Under the pieces are notes generated by a model that saw only the letters and a list, made by a program, of their open reading frames with translations, was not told where the DNA came from and made no database searches. A program made the translations under genes and the position numbers. A DNA stretch of 64,000 bases from Candidatus Cloacimonas sp. Its GTDB lineage: Bacteria; Cloacimonadota; Cloacimonadia; Cloacimonadales; Cloacimonadaceae. The stretch spans positions 39,824 to 103,823 of the forward strand of contig JBDKSF010000043.1 in the NCBI GenBank assembly GCA_039680785.1. Direction: 5' to 3'. Below are positions 1-7,516 of this stretch, piece after piece (the stretch's first letter is position 1; each line of letters begins with the position of its first letter).

Positions 1-120
1 TATGCAGCGAATATTATTGGATGCCTCTTCGTTTATCACTTGGAATTTTAGGGTCTTACGCAACAACAACAGTAAGGATGCCCCCAGTTTCTTTTCCAGA
101 TAAAAGAATATTTTAGCCAT
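1..120 (-). CDS. N-terminus of a DUF374-like lysophospholipid acyltransferase (partial)
   Basis: The first 40 codons of a minus-strand gene that runs off the left edge. It starts at an ATG at 118-120 and overlaps the end of lpxB by 8 bp, so the two are probably translationally coupled. The visible peptide begins MAKIFFYLEKKLGASLLLLL and then has a short basic and hydrophobic stretch (RKTLKFQVI). This resembles the N-terminal helix of DUF374/KDO-lipid-A acyltransferase-like proteins, and the position next to lpxB fits lipid A or phospholipid work. The catalytic His-X4-Asp motif would lie outside the window, so the family call is tentative. LpxK is an alternative, given that it often neighbours lpxB. 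Confidence 0.45.
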   Translation of the reverse strand, partial: MAKIFFYLEKKLGASLLLLLRKTLKFQVINEEASNNIRCI

Positions 121-1258
121 AAGTATCAAAAAGATGCTGAACGAGTTTTGGCATTTCCACCGAAGGATGTTTATCGCTCAACATCGCCTTCAGTTTGAAA
201 AGTTGTTTACGAATTTGCAAACTATACTCAGGATCGTTCAGAATCTGGTTTCCAGTTTGATAAATATTTTCAGCTGTCATTTTAGCTTGGATCAATTCAG
301 GGAGAACATCTTCGTCCAGCACAATGTTGGGTAAGCCAATCCGCTTAATTTTAACAAAGAAGCGTCCTATCAGATAGGAAAATAAATTTGCTTTATAGCA
401 GATTATTAGAGGTGTTCCAATATAAGCGGCTTCCAAAGTGACAGTTCCGGAAGTGCAGACAAGCAATTCGCAATATTTCATCATATCATAGTTATAGCCA
501 TCAACCAGTTTGATCTGTTTATTATCTTCCAGATAACTCATATAGAGCTGATGGTTTACACTTCTGGATTTGGAAAACAGCAATTCGTATTCATTTTCAT
601 TCCAATTTTTGCTTGCTTTTAAAAAAATGGGTAGCATCTTGGAAATTTCATTATTTCTGCTCCCCGGAAAAAAGCCGATCCATTTTTTATTGACATCCAG
701 ATCAAAAAAACGGGCAAAGGAATCTCGATCGAGCTCAAATTTTATTTCCTCAGCTATCGGGTGTCCTACATAACTGCAATTAATATCGTGAATTGTCAAC
801 ATTTCCTCTTCAAAAGGAAGAATACAGGCAACATAGCGAACAGAGTCCTTCAATTGATATACCCTATTATGTTTCCAAGCCCAAAATTGAGGGCAAATGA
901 AATAGAGAACAGGTATTCTCATTTCATCCGCCATTTTAGCTATGCGTAAATTCAAACCGGGGTAATCAACCAGAATAGCAAGGTCTATTTTTTCATTGGA
1001 AAACAGTTTACTTATCTTGTATTCAACTTTCAGGAAAAATAACAGATGTTTCACCACTTCCACAAAACCCATAACGGCAAATCGTTCAAAAGGAAAGAGC
1101 GGTTTCAAACCCTGTCTTTGCATCCTGGGTCCCCCAATACCGATATGAGTTAAATTTCCGAATTTATCGTTCAATGCCTTCATAACTAATTCGGAATGAA
1201 GATCGGCAGAACTTTCACCTACCAACCAAAAAATCTTATAACTTGCTTTTTTCGTCAT
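113..1258 (-). CDS. lpxB: Lipid-A-disaccharide synthase LpxB
   Basis: Condenses UDP-2,3-diacylglucosamine with lipid X to make the lipid A disaccharide, at the inner face of the cytoplasmic membrane (GT19 family). The protein is 381 aa, the usual family length, starting at MTKKASYKIFWLVGESSADL. It shows the N-terminal GE(S/A)SAD motif, the IGGPRM motif, ILVDYPGLNLR, the CPQFWAWK segment, GFFPGSRNNEI, and the C-terminal SGTVTLEAA and LPNIVL segments. The open frame continues upstream, but the ATG at 1258 overlaps the preceding gene's stop by 4 bp (ATGA), which favours that start. It indicates a lipopolysaccharide-type outer membrane. The downstream acyltransferase-like gene overlaps by 8 bp. 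Confidence 0.96.
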   Translation of the reverse strand: MTKKASYKIFWLVGESSADLHSELVMKALNDKFGNLTHIGIGGPRMQRQGLKPLFPFERFAVMGFVEVVKHLLFFLKVEYKISKLFSNEKIDLAILVDYPGLNLRIAKMADEMRIPVLYFICPQFWAWKHNRVYQLKDSVRYVACILPFEEEMLTIHDINCSYVGHPIAEEIKFELDRDSFARFFDLDVNKKWIGFFPGSRNNEISKMLPIFLKASKNWNENEYELLFSKSRSVNHQLYMSYLEDNKQIKLVDGYNYDMMKYCELLVCTSGTVTLEAAYIGTPLIICYKANLFSYLIGRFFVKIKRIGLPNIVLDEDVLPELIQAKMTAENIYQTGNQILNDPEYSLQIRKQLFKLKAMLSDKHPSVEMPKLVQHLFDTYG

Positions 1259-1821
1259 ACGACCAATGTTCCCATTAGTGATAAAATTGTTACGATGATG
1301 GCAGCCAAAACTACTCCCAAAAAGATACAAAGCATTGCTCGCCAAAACTTTATGCCAAATATATTAGCAGCTAAAGCACCTGTCCAACCACCGGTTCCAG
1401 GAAGTGGAATACCCACAAAAATGGCTAAACCGATTGCTTCATATTTCTCAATGGATTTGCCCTTGCGTTTTGTTCTAATGAAAAGCCATTCCGTAATTTT
1501 ACGGCCTATTTTCACTTTGCTGATGAGGGCAAAAAACCAATTGATCAATAACAAAATAAAAGGGATAGGAATCATATTGCCGATTATGGATAAAATTGCC
1601 GCTTCCAACCAATGGATATTAAACAAAAGAATCGCTATGGGAATGCTTCCCCGCAATTCAATTACAGGTATCATCGAAATTATCACCACAATTAGTTCAG
1701 GGGCAACACCTTGTGCTTTTAACCAAGCAACTGTTTTATCGGCAGCTGTATTTCCTGACAGGGGTTGCATCATTATAAGCAGAATCAGTGTCAGCACTAC
1801 TATTTTCAGTAAATTGTCCAA
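1255..1821 (-). CDS. Small multidrug export family membrane protein (PF06695/COG2426-like)
   Basis: An integral membrane protein of about 188 aa with several hydrophobic helices. Two motifs mark the small multi-drug export family: PVIELRGSIP near residue 50 and VGIPLPGTGGWTGAL near residue 135. The second has the Pro/Gly-rich look of re-entrant loops in SNARE-associated/DedA-type proteins. The open frame extends to 1869, but that first codon is a TTG with no ribosome site. A TTG at 1821 has GGGAG about 6 nt upstream and is preferred. A TTGACA hexamer (minus strand, 1880-1875) precedes the gene. The stop overlaps the lpxB start (ATGA). The substrate is unknown and the drug-export name is historical. 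Confidence 0.8.
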   Translation of the reverse strand: MDNLLKIVVLTLILLIMMQPLSGNTAADKTVAWLKAQGVAPELIVVIISMIPVIELRGSIPIAILLFNIHWLEAAILSIIGNMIPIPFILLLINWFFALISKVKIGRKITEWLFIRTKRKGKSIEKYEAIGLAIFVGIPLPGTGGWTGALAANIFGIKFWRAMLCIFLGVVLAAIIVTILSLMGTLVV

Positions 1822-1931
1822 ATTTGCTCCCAACCAAATAATTCTTAAATTCCATTTATTATCAACCAATATTTTGTCAATTCACAATTATCGGTTGTCT
1901 CTAAAAGACCGACTTTTATTTCAGGAGAAAA

Positions 1932-2030
1932 TATGTGTAGCCGGAGCTCGCTGTAGCTCCGCAAAATGTGTAGTTGGAACTCGCCGTAGCTCCGCAAAAT
2001 GTGTAGTCGGAGCTCGCTGTAGCTCCGCAA
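1932..2030 (+). repeat. Three tandem copies of a 33-bp hairpin repeat
   Basis: Three consecutive 33-bp copies (1932-1964, 1965-1997, 1998-2030). Each holds a 7-bp perfect or near-perfect stem, CGGAGCT/AGCTCCG, around a short loop (CGCTGT). Copies 1 and 3 differ by a few bases and copy 2 keeps pairing through a G-T wobble. A fourth, separate copy lies at 16601-16630 on the other strand. It lies between the divergent genes at 1821 (minus) and 2146 (plus), upstream of the latter's promoter. It is REP-like in form. Confidence 0.9.
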
Positions 2031-2089
2031 GCGTCATTAATCTTTTGAGCCGTTATCTACAGTTAAACTTAAGATATTTAATTTTTCCC

Positions 2090-2117
2090 TTGACATTATA
2101 TCAAGATAGTTTATATT
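2090..2117 (+). promoter_or_regulatory. Sigma70-type promoter for the DUF2089-DUF4097 operon
   Basis: TTGACA at 2090-2095, a 16-bp spacer, then TATATT at 2112-2117. The next start codon is at 2146 with GAAGGAGA at 2133-2140. The same hexamer pair with the same spacing precedes the tmRNA gene at 43603-43630, which supports both. Confidence 0.6.
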
Positions 2118-2145
2118 GTCCTTAAGAATATTGAAGGAGAAGAGG

Positions 2146-2505
2146 ATGAATTTAACAAACTGTCCCATCTGTAAAAGTGAATTGAAAGTAAGGGAATTAT
2201 ACTGTCCTCATTGTGAAGTTAGTTTTAAAGGTGATTTCCAAACCAACTGGCTGGCAGATTTGAATGCGAGTCAATTAGAATTTATTCGTTTATTTGTATT
2301 GGTTCAAGGCAACTTGAAAGAACTGCAGGACAAGCTGGGAATTTCCTATCCCACAGTAAAAAATCGTCTGGCAGAAATAATCGGCGTCATCACTAAAAAG
2401 AAACCGCAAACCGATTCGGTCATTGATGTTTTATCCGATTTGGAAGAGGGTTTCATCAATGTGGAAGAAGCCATAAATGTGATTAAACAAAGGAGAGAAA
2501 AATGA
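2146..2505 (+). CDS. DUF2089 family protein with zinc ribbon and HTH-like domain
   Basis: A 119-aa protein matching the DUF2089 family. An N-terminal zinc ribbon has two CxxC pairs (CPICKSELKV and CPHCEVSF). A helical segment carries the family hallmark 'NLKELQDKLGISYPTVKNRL', which looks like a helix-turn-helix recognition region. A short C-terminal helical tail (DLEEGFINVEEAINVIK) resembles the SHOCT-like end of the next gene's product. Start: the ATG at 2146 has GAAGGAGA 5-6 nt upstream; the frame extends to a TTG at 2116 that overlaps the -10 and is not used. The stop overlaps the next start (ATGA at 2502). Inference: a DNA-binding regulator co-transcribed with a DUF4097 partner, an arrangement common for DUF2089. 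Its target is unknown. Confidence 0.85.
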   Translation: MNLTNCPICKSELKVRELYCPHCEVSFKGDFQTNWLADLNASQLEFIRLFVLVQGNLKELQDKLGISYPTVKNRLAEIIGVITKKKPQTDSVIDVLSDLEEGFINVEEAINVIKQRREK

Positions 2506-3878
2506 ACAAAATCAATCTGGAGAAAAAATGGGTTTTTGAACCCTTGAACAAAGTAATTATCGATAATCACTCAGCCAAATTGTATTTACGCAATAGCGCA
2601 GAGAAAGAGGTTTGCCTGGAAGGGAGCATCGTTTTTAACCACTCTCAGGATGATTTTCAAGGAGAGGATTACATTCAATTCGATTATCAGGATGGGAAGT
2701 TATTTATAACCTTGGCTGAAATTGATGCGGATGATTTTAAAGAAGCGGTTTTTACTGTCAACCTACCGGAAGGTGTTTATCTGAGCATTAAAACAGATAA
2801 CTATTCTACGAATCTGGATAACCTGGTAAACAGCATTAAAGTGCTAAATGAAAATGGTCCTATCTATTTGCAAAACTGTAAAGGTGATATGCACTTAGAG
2901 AATGAAAACGGGATGATTCGCCTGTTAAATTGTGAGGGAAATATTTTTGCCAAGTTAGAAAACGGTCCCCTGTCCGCTGCCAAAATTAGTGGCCAGTCCC
3001 TGCATCTGGAAAATGAAAACGGTCCTTTAAAAGTGCATTTGTCTGCCTTTCCGGAAGTGAATTTGTATTCCGAAAACGGACCTCTATATTTTGTGACTGC
3101 GCCAGTGGAAAACGGCAATTTTCAATTAAAAACCGAAAATGGACCAATCGTTCTTGTTTTACCTAATGATTTGGATTTCACTTTGGAAGCAAATACACAA
3201 TGGGGCAGAATCAAAACTACTTTTGATTTGCCAATATCCGCTGATGATGATACTTATACTATTATTAACGGAGAAGGAACCACTATCATAAAGGCAAGTT
3301 CCGATAATGGAACTATCAAAATCAATTCCGAAAATCGCCTGGATTTGGACTTCATAATGCGCAAATTGGAACAGCTTAGAATTTCTATGCAAAAAGTCCA
3401 TACCGAGGAAGAAAAACAGAAAACAGTGGAAATGGTTAATATAATTGTTACCTATGTTAATCGCCTTGCGAGCTCCATCAAAGAAGAAAAAATAAAAGAT
3501 AAAGTAAATTCCGCCACCAGCAGATTAAAAGATTTGGTAACTAACTTTGATTTTCGCGAGACAAACGACAAAGTGATTAAAAATGTGGAAGAAATCGGAG
3601 CTCAGATTCAAGACGGACTAAAAGAAGGCATTAAAAATATCAAAGAAAGCGTGGATGACTTCAAAAAACATCATTTTCACACCGAATCTGTATCTGCCTA
3701 TATTAAGAAAATTCTGGATTCACCTCAAATTAAACCTTATCTGGGAGGAGAACACAAGAAAAAAGAAAAAGAAGATGTTACTGGCCGCAGCAGAATAAAA
3801 ATACTGGAAATGTTGGAAGCCGGGAAAATTACGGCTGAAGAAGCAGAACGGCTGTTAAAAGCAATTGGGAAAGAATAA
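2502..3878 (+). CDS. DUF4097-type beta-strand repeat protein with C-terminal helical domain
   Basis: A 458-aa protein with no signal peptide or membrane segment. Residues ~20-270 form a DUF4097-like beta-helix, with the motif ENGP recurring at intervals of 20 or so residues (VLNENGPIYL, LENGPLS, ENENGPLKV, YSENGPLYF, TENGPIVLV). Residues ~280-400 are charged and helical, probably coiled coil. The last ~30 residues (RIKILEMLEAGKITAEEAERLL) are the SHOCT-like tail often found with DUF2089/DUF4097 proteins. It overlaps the DUF2089 gene by 4 bp, so the two are made together. Function is not established; an adhesin-like or scaffold role in stress sensing is only a guess. An 8-bp repeat tract starts two bases after its stop codon. 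Confidence 0.8.
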   Translation: MNKINLEKKWVFEPLNKVIIDNHSAKLYLRNSAEKEVCLEGSIVFNHSQDDFQGEDYIQFDYQDGKLFITLAEIDADDFKEAVFTVNLPEGVYLSIKTDNYSTNLDNLVNSIKVLNENGPIYLQNCKGDMHLENENGMIRLLNCEGNIFAKLENGPLSAAKISGQSLHLENENGPLKVHLSAFPEVNLYSENGPLYFVTAPVENGNFQLKTENGPIVLVLPNDLDFTLEANTQWGRIKTTFDLPISADDDTYTIINGEGTTIIKASSDNGTIKINSENRLDLDFIMRKLEQLRISMQKVHTEEEKQKTVEMVNIIVTYVNRLASSIKEEKIKDKVNSATSRLKDLVTNFDFRETNDKVIKNVEEIGAQIQDGLKEGIKNIKESVDDFKKHHFHTESVSAYIKKILDSPQIKPYLGGEHKKKEKEDVTGRSRIKILEMLEAGKITAEEAERLLKAIGKE

Positions 3879-3880
3879 AA

Positions 3881-3986
3881 GGTCGAGGAGTCGAGAAGTC
3901 GAGAGGTCAAAAAGTCGAGAGGTCAAAAAGTCGAGAGGTCGAGAAGTCGAGAAGTCGAGAGGTCAAAAAGTCGAGGGGTCGAGAGG
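3881..3986 (+). repeat. Octamer (8-bp period) purine-rich tandem tract
   Basis: Thirteen consecutive 8-mers of the forms GGTCGAGA, AGTCGAGA and GGTCAAAA, all in one register, with the plus strand purine-rich. The tract begins two bases after the TAA of the DUF4097 gene. Units of the same family occur at 16531-17010, 35100-35294, 41265-41523, 44058-44103 and 44723-44862. Confidence 0.92.
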
Positions 3987-3996
3987 AATGTCTTCT

Positions 3997-4530
3997 GTGA
4001 CTTAAAACTGGTTTTCATTGGGATGGTCAAGATTTGTATGCTTGCAGCATATCTTTTTGCCTGCCCTCTCTTTACACTGTCAGCCCAAAGACCAGTTTTG
4101 AGTTACAGCAAGACACACTTTCACACCAATCTGACCGATCTGTGACTTAAAACTGGTTTTCTTCATACCAAGAAGAGCTTTTTACCAAGACAATATATAT
4201 ATATAACTTGCCTTCGCTTTACACAGTAAACCCAAAGTCCAGTTTTGAGTTACAGAAGAAAAAGCACAAATCCAGTGGATAAACCCCGGTTTTTCATCAG
4301 GCAGGTCAAGATTTGTATGCTTGCAGCATATCTTTTTGCCTGCCTTCGCTTTACACAGTTAGCCCAAAGACCAGTTTTGAGTTACAACAAGAAATATTTT
4401 CACACTAATCTGACCGATCTGTGACTTAAAACTGGTTTTCTCTTTACCAAGAAGAGCTTATTACCAAGGCAATATATTTATAACTTGCCTTCGTTTTACA
4501 CATTCAATCCAAAGACCAGTTTTGAGTTAC
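3997..4530 (+). repeat. Four ~110-nt inverted-repeat units (A-B-A-B order)
   Basis: Units at 3997-4106 (A1), 4142-4253 (B1), 4275-4385 (A2) and 4421-4530 (B2). A1, B1 and B2 start with GTGACTTAAAACTGG and all four end with CCAGTTTTGAGTTAC; A2 has a degenerate left arm. A1/A2 share one interior, with the inner hairpin TATGCT-TGC-AGCATA. B1/B2 share another, with an AAGGCAA/TTGCCTT stem in B2 and one mismatch in B1. The A-B pair is duplicated at a ~279-bp period, and the 35-bp A-B linker is also conserved. No protein frame is present. Confidence 0.9.
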
Positions 4531-4947
4531 AACAAAATTGCATTGAATTATCGGCCCCTTGACAACATTTGAATTACCACATAAAGATATATTTCGTGAC
4601 TATTTTGTAGCTGTTATAAATTATATTTTTACTTCAGTTTTTAAAAAAAAGATTATCATATAATGTAAATGTGAAAAAGCATAAAGCAGGGATTTAACAA
4701 AATCTACGAATTTGTTTTATTAGATATGACAGCTAAATTTAAGTTCAGTTTTGGAATGAAACTTTCACTATCATTCTTTGTGTAAAGTGGAATCTTATAA
4801 ATGGATAAAAAATAATTTTTAAAATGATAGTTGACTAAAGGGTGCAGAGGATGTTATATAAGAGACAGCAGGAAGTTCGTTATCTAATTTCTAAACTTAA
4901 TAATTCTGGTAAAGTTAAGCTACAGACAGTTCACTTAGTTCATCCAT

Positions 4948-5025
4948 TAACGATACAGTAACATTTCCGTAACACTTCTCTAACGAGATAAGAGTAGTGT
5001 AAGAGAAGTGTTACTGGAATATAAC
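4948..5025 (+). repeat. 78-bp phased dyad element, copy 1
   Basis: TAAC/TAAG/TTAC tetramers start at 4948, 4959, 4970 and 4981, then 4989, 5000, 5011 and 5022. The steps are 11, 11, 11, 8, 11, 11, 11. The 7-mers between tetramers read like ACTTCTC on the left and AGAAGTG on the right, giving a dyad. The perfect 12-bp arms GTAACACTTCTC and GAGAAGTGTTAC lie within it. Sister copies are at 17019, 41176 and 57636. Confidence 0.88.
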
Positions 5026-5279
5026 GCAAAGCAGCAAGTTTCAATAAATTAGCAAAGTAGGGTGTAGTAGCTTGCCAAAATGGGCGATAAATATATCTAA
5101 CCTCTTATTATTTAATATGGATACGCTATCTTGTTTGGCTCTTTTCTGCTTTATTTTGTTTTTTCGGAGGTGGGATTCTGGCAGTGAAATCCTTGTTATC
5201 TTCCCTAAAACCCCTTTTTTTCTATCTTGCTGTAAGTAAATATCTTAGCGCAAATAAGGGAAATCGCATCCGCAAAAAA

Positions 5280-6035
5280 TCAAGCATTGTAAAATTGAGC
5301 TAAAACGGATAGTCCTTTTAGATGCAATGCCTGTTTATGATGTGCCTGCCAATAGAGTTCAAAAACGGTGTTGATTTCGTTGACAACTGCCCTATTTATT
5401 TTTATATCTTCCAGGTGATTAGCTATTTCAGGCAATAAAGTTAAGATATTTCTTGCCGGGGGTGAAAGAATCATTAATGCGTTATCTGGATTGATTTCTG
5501 GCAAACATTTCTCACAAACCAGTCCACCTTTTGTTTTGAGATAGGCGATGGGAACGGAGAGGGGCTTTTTGCATAAACAACAATAACTTAAAGGATTTCC
5601 GATGCCACTTAGGATGGTAATTCTGTTTAAAAACCGCCAAAAAATTAAAATTGCATTATTATTCACTTTTTGCAAATATGTGAGGCAGGAAATGGTAAGA
5701 TCATAAATTGTGGCTATATCTTCTTGAGATATAATAAGTTGGCTTACTAATTCCAGACAGGTTTCCGCAGCCGTCCAAGTTGCAGAATTGGCATAAACGG
5801 AAAAATCCCGTATTAGAAATGCCTCGCTAAATAGCCATAAACCTTGTTCTTTCGGTTCGTAGGCAATAAGCTCATATTCACAAAGAGGGAGTAATTGTTG
5901 TTTTTCGTTATTTTTCAGTATGCCTTTGGCGAGAACTCCGATATGTCCAAATTCGCGGCTGAAAAATTGCAGGATTAAACTGCTTTCGCTATACTTGCTT
6001 TGCTTGACAAGAATTGCGCGTAATTTGTTCTTCAA
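5280..6035 (-). CDS. recO: DNA repair protein RecO
   Basis: Recombination mediator of the RecFOR pathway, which loads RecA on SSB-coated gaps. It is 251 aa, a normal length. The N-terminal OB-fold segment is visible (RAILVKQSKYSESSLILQFFSREFGHIGVLAKG), followed by a helical domain. The zinc-finger cysteines sit at about residues 155-180 (CCLCKKPL ... GGLVCEKC). The start ATG overlaps the stop of the upstream NFACT gene by 4 bp (6032-6035), so the pair is translationally coupled. recO ends convergently with the DUF4097 operon across the repeat region. Confidence 0.93.
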   Translation of the reverse strand: MKNKLRAILVKQSKYSESSLILQFFSREFGHIGVLAKGILKNNEKQQLLPLCEYELIAYEPKEQGLWLFSEAFLIRDFSVYANSATWTAAETCLELVSQLIISQEDIATIYDLTISCLTYLQKVNNNAILIFWRFLNRITILSGIGNPLSYCCLCKKPLSVPIAYLKTKGGLVCEKCLPEINPDNALMILSPPARNILTLLPEIANHLEDIKINRAVVNEINTVFELYWQAHHKQALHLKGLSVLAQFYNA

Positions 6036-7432
6036 GAAAGGATATCCTTAATTTCTCTCAAGCTCATTGGCTTGGCATAAACGCTTTTAAAATTCGTGTA
6101 AGTAACGAAGCCGGGGGGGCTTTTATGTGGTTTTCGCACATAGCGTATTTGAGTGTAATCCACTGGAACATTGGCAGAAAACTTGGCTTTGGAATACCAA
6201 GCGGCTAAATTGCAGCAAAGTTCAATCAATTGTGGACTGGGCTCGGTTTTTTTTAAACATTTCAGTAAAATATGCGCTCCGTGATAGATGCGGCTGTGAA
6301 ACCAATAGTCATAAGGTCTTGCCAGTTTGGTAGTTATATAATCATTTTCTTTGGCACGGCGTCCAACAATAATTTGAAATTCGTCAGCTATCGTAAATTT
6401 GAGTAATTTATCGGCAAAGATAGTTTCCGGAACCAGGTTTTTCCGCTGATGCGAGGTTAAAATTATGGTTTCTGGTAGTTCGCCTTTATCTGCTTTAACG
6501 ATAAGTTCTTGTATTTTAGCTATTTCGGTGTCTATTTTGGCTAAGTTTTCTCGGATGATTTTCAAACCGTTTTTTGCCTTATGATACTTTTTCAAATAAA
6601 GATGCAAATTCTCCTGCGGATTTTTATTGGGCAGCAAAGGAATTTCTATCTCCTGCAAATTAGGATCAAGGTAATTGATTGTCTTAAAGCTTTGCATACC
6701 GGATTTAATATTATGGAGATTGGGTTTTAGCCCTTCTGCACAGGCAAGCCAAAAATCAGCTTTTTCGGCATTTTCCAAATCTTTTTGCAGCATTTTTTGC
6801 TTTTTTAGGGTCTTTTGTAGTTCTTTTTGTAAAGCGGAGTGCAATTTATGACGATTTTCTGCCTCTTCTTCTTGTTTAAATTTACCATAGTAGAGATTGC
6901 TGAAATAATCATTACAAGTGGAACTTCCGTCCGGAAAGGGAATTTTTACCGCTTCCAAAATGGGCTGAAAAGATGTTTTGGGTGGTGTGTAGATAAGACC
7001 GGGCAGAATTTGCCGCTGCGGATTATCAGAATAGCCATATTTATAGACCGCATCGATAATTTTCATATCTGCATCCACTAAAATGGCATTGGGCTGAGGT
7101 GGCATCAATTCTGCAATAATATAGTAGATTTTATTCTGTTGATAAATATCTTTATAATGCAATTTAAGATATATAATGCGGTCATTCTCAACCAAAGATA
7201 TATGTGTAAGTTGGCTGTTAACAATGATTTGCCAAAATAGTTTTCCGCCTTGAGGCATCGGAAAATTATCCTTTCGAAACATAAAAGCATCGCGTTTGCT
7301 GAGCACAATAAATAAGGCATTTTTATCTTTTGTCTGCAGCATTAACAGCTCCGGAAACAGAATTATGTTTTCAATTCCGGACTGATAATCCGCCATATCT
7401 TGCGTCCATTCTTTAAGATAAGAATATTTCAC
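6032..7432 (-). CDS. NFACT/RqcH-like protein (fibronectin-binding family)
   Basis: A 466-aa member of the Rqc2/RqcH (NFACT, formerly FbpA) family. Bacterial RqcH binds the 50S-peptidyl-tRNA complex and adds alanine tails to stalled nascent chains. The N-terminal NFACT-N segment is at residues ~10-150 (LMPPQPNAILVD), a charged coiled-coil region at ~190-320, and the NFACT-R/DUF814 domain at the end (IVGRRAKENDYITTKLARPYDYWFHSR...GAHILLK). It is about 100 aa shorter than Bacillus RqcH, probably from a shorter middle and no C-terminal domain. The start is a GTG at 7432 with AAAGGAAAAG upstream; an ATG 12 codons in is possible. It overlaps recO by 4 bp. Confidence 0.85.
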   Translation of the reverse strand: MKYSYLKEWTQDMADYQSGIENIILFPELLMLQTKDKNALFIVLSKRDAFMFRKDNFPMPQGGKLFWQIIVNSQLTHISLVENDRIIYLKLHYKDIYQQNKIYYIIAELMPPQPNAILVDADMKIIDAVYKYGYSDNPQRQILPGLIYTPPKTSFQPILEAVKIPFPDGSSTCNDYFSNLYYGKFKQEEEAENRHKLHSALQKELQKTLKKQKMLQKDLENAEKADFWLACAEGLKPNLHNIKSGMQSFKTINYLDPNLQEIEIPLLPNKNPQENLHLYLKKYHKAKNGLKIIRENLAKIDTEIAKIQELIVKADKGELPETIILTSHQRKNLVPETIFADKLLKFTIADEFQIIVGRRAKENDYITTKLARPYDYWFHSRIYHGAHILLKCLKKTEPSPQLIELCCNLAAWYSKAKFSANVPVDYTQIRYVRKPHKSPPGFVTYTNFKSVYAKPMSLREIKDILS

Positions 7433-7516
7433 TTTGCCTGCTTTTCCTTTTGGCTTGACAAAAAAACCATTTATTTTTTAGATGCCAAAGATAATAAAAC
7501 GATATAGGAGTCAAGC

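Larger units (their letters stand above)
3879..5279. other. 1.4-kb gene-free repeat region between convergent genes
   Basis: No convincing gene on either strand. From left to right it holds an octamer tract (3881-3986), four ~110-nt inverted-repeat units (3997-4530), about 400 bp of AT-rich sequence without recognisable structure, the 78-bp phased element (4948-5025), and ~250 bp with nothing I recognise before the recO stop. A 36-codon frame at 4851-4961 has no usable ribosome site and runs into the 78-bp element. It lies between the 3' ends of two converging operons. Confidence 0.8.

Noticed and set aside
1196..2125. Long plus-strand open frame of 309 codons
   Set aside because: Lies opposite the exporter gene and across the hairpin repeat; composition is that of an antisense shadow.
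3997..4530. CRISPR array or direct-repeat/spacer structure
   Set aside because: Units are ~110 nt, alternate between two types and have conserved interiors and linkers; there are no unique spacers and no cas genes.
4851..4961. 36-codon frame in the first repeat region
   Set aside because: The purine stretch lies only one base from the ATG, there is no homology and it reads into the 78-bp element.
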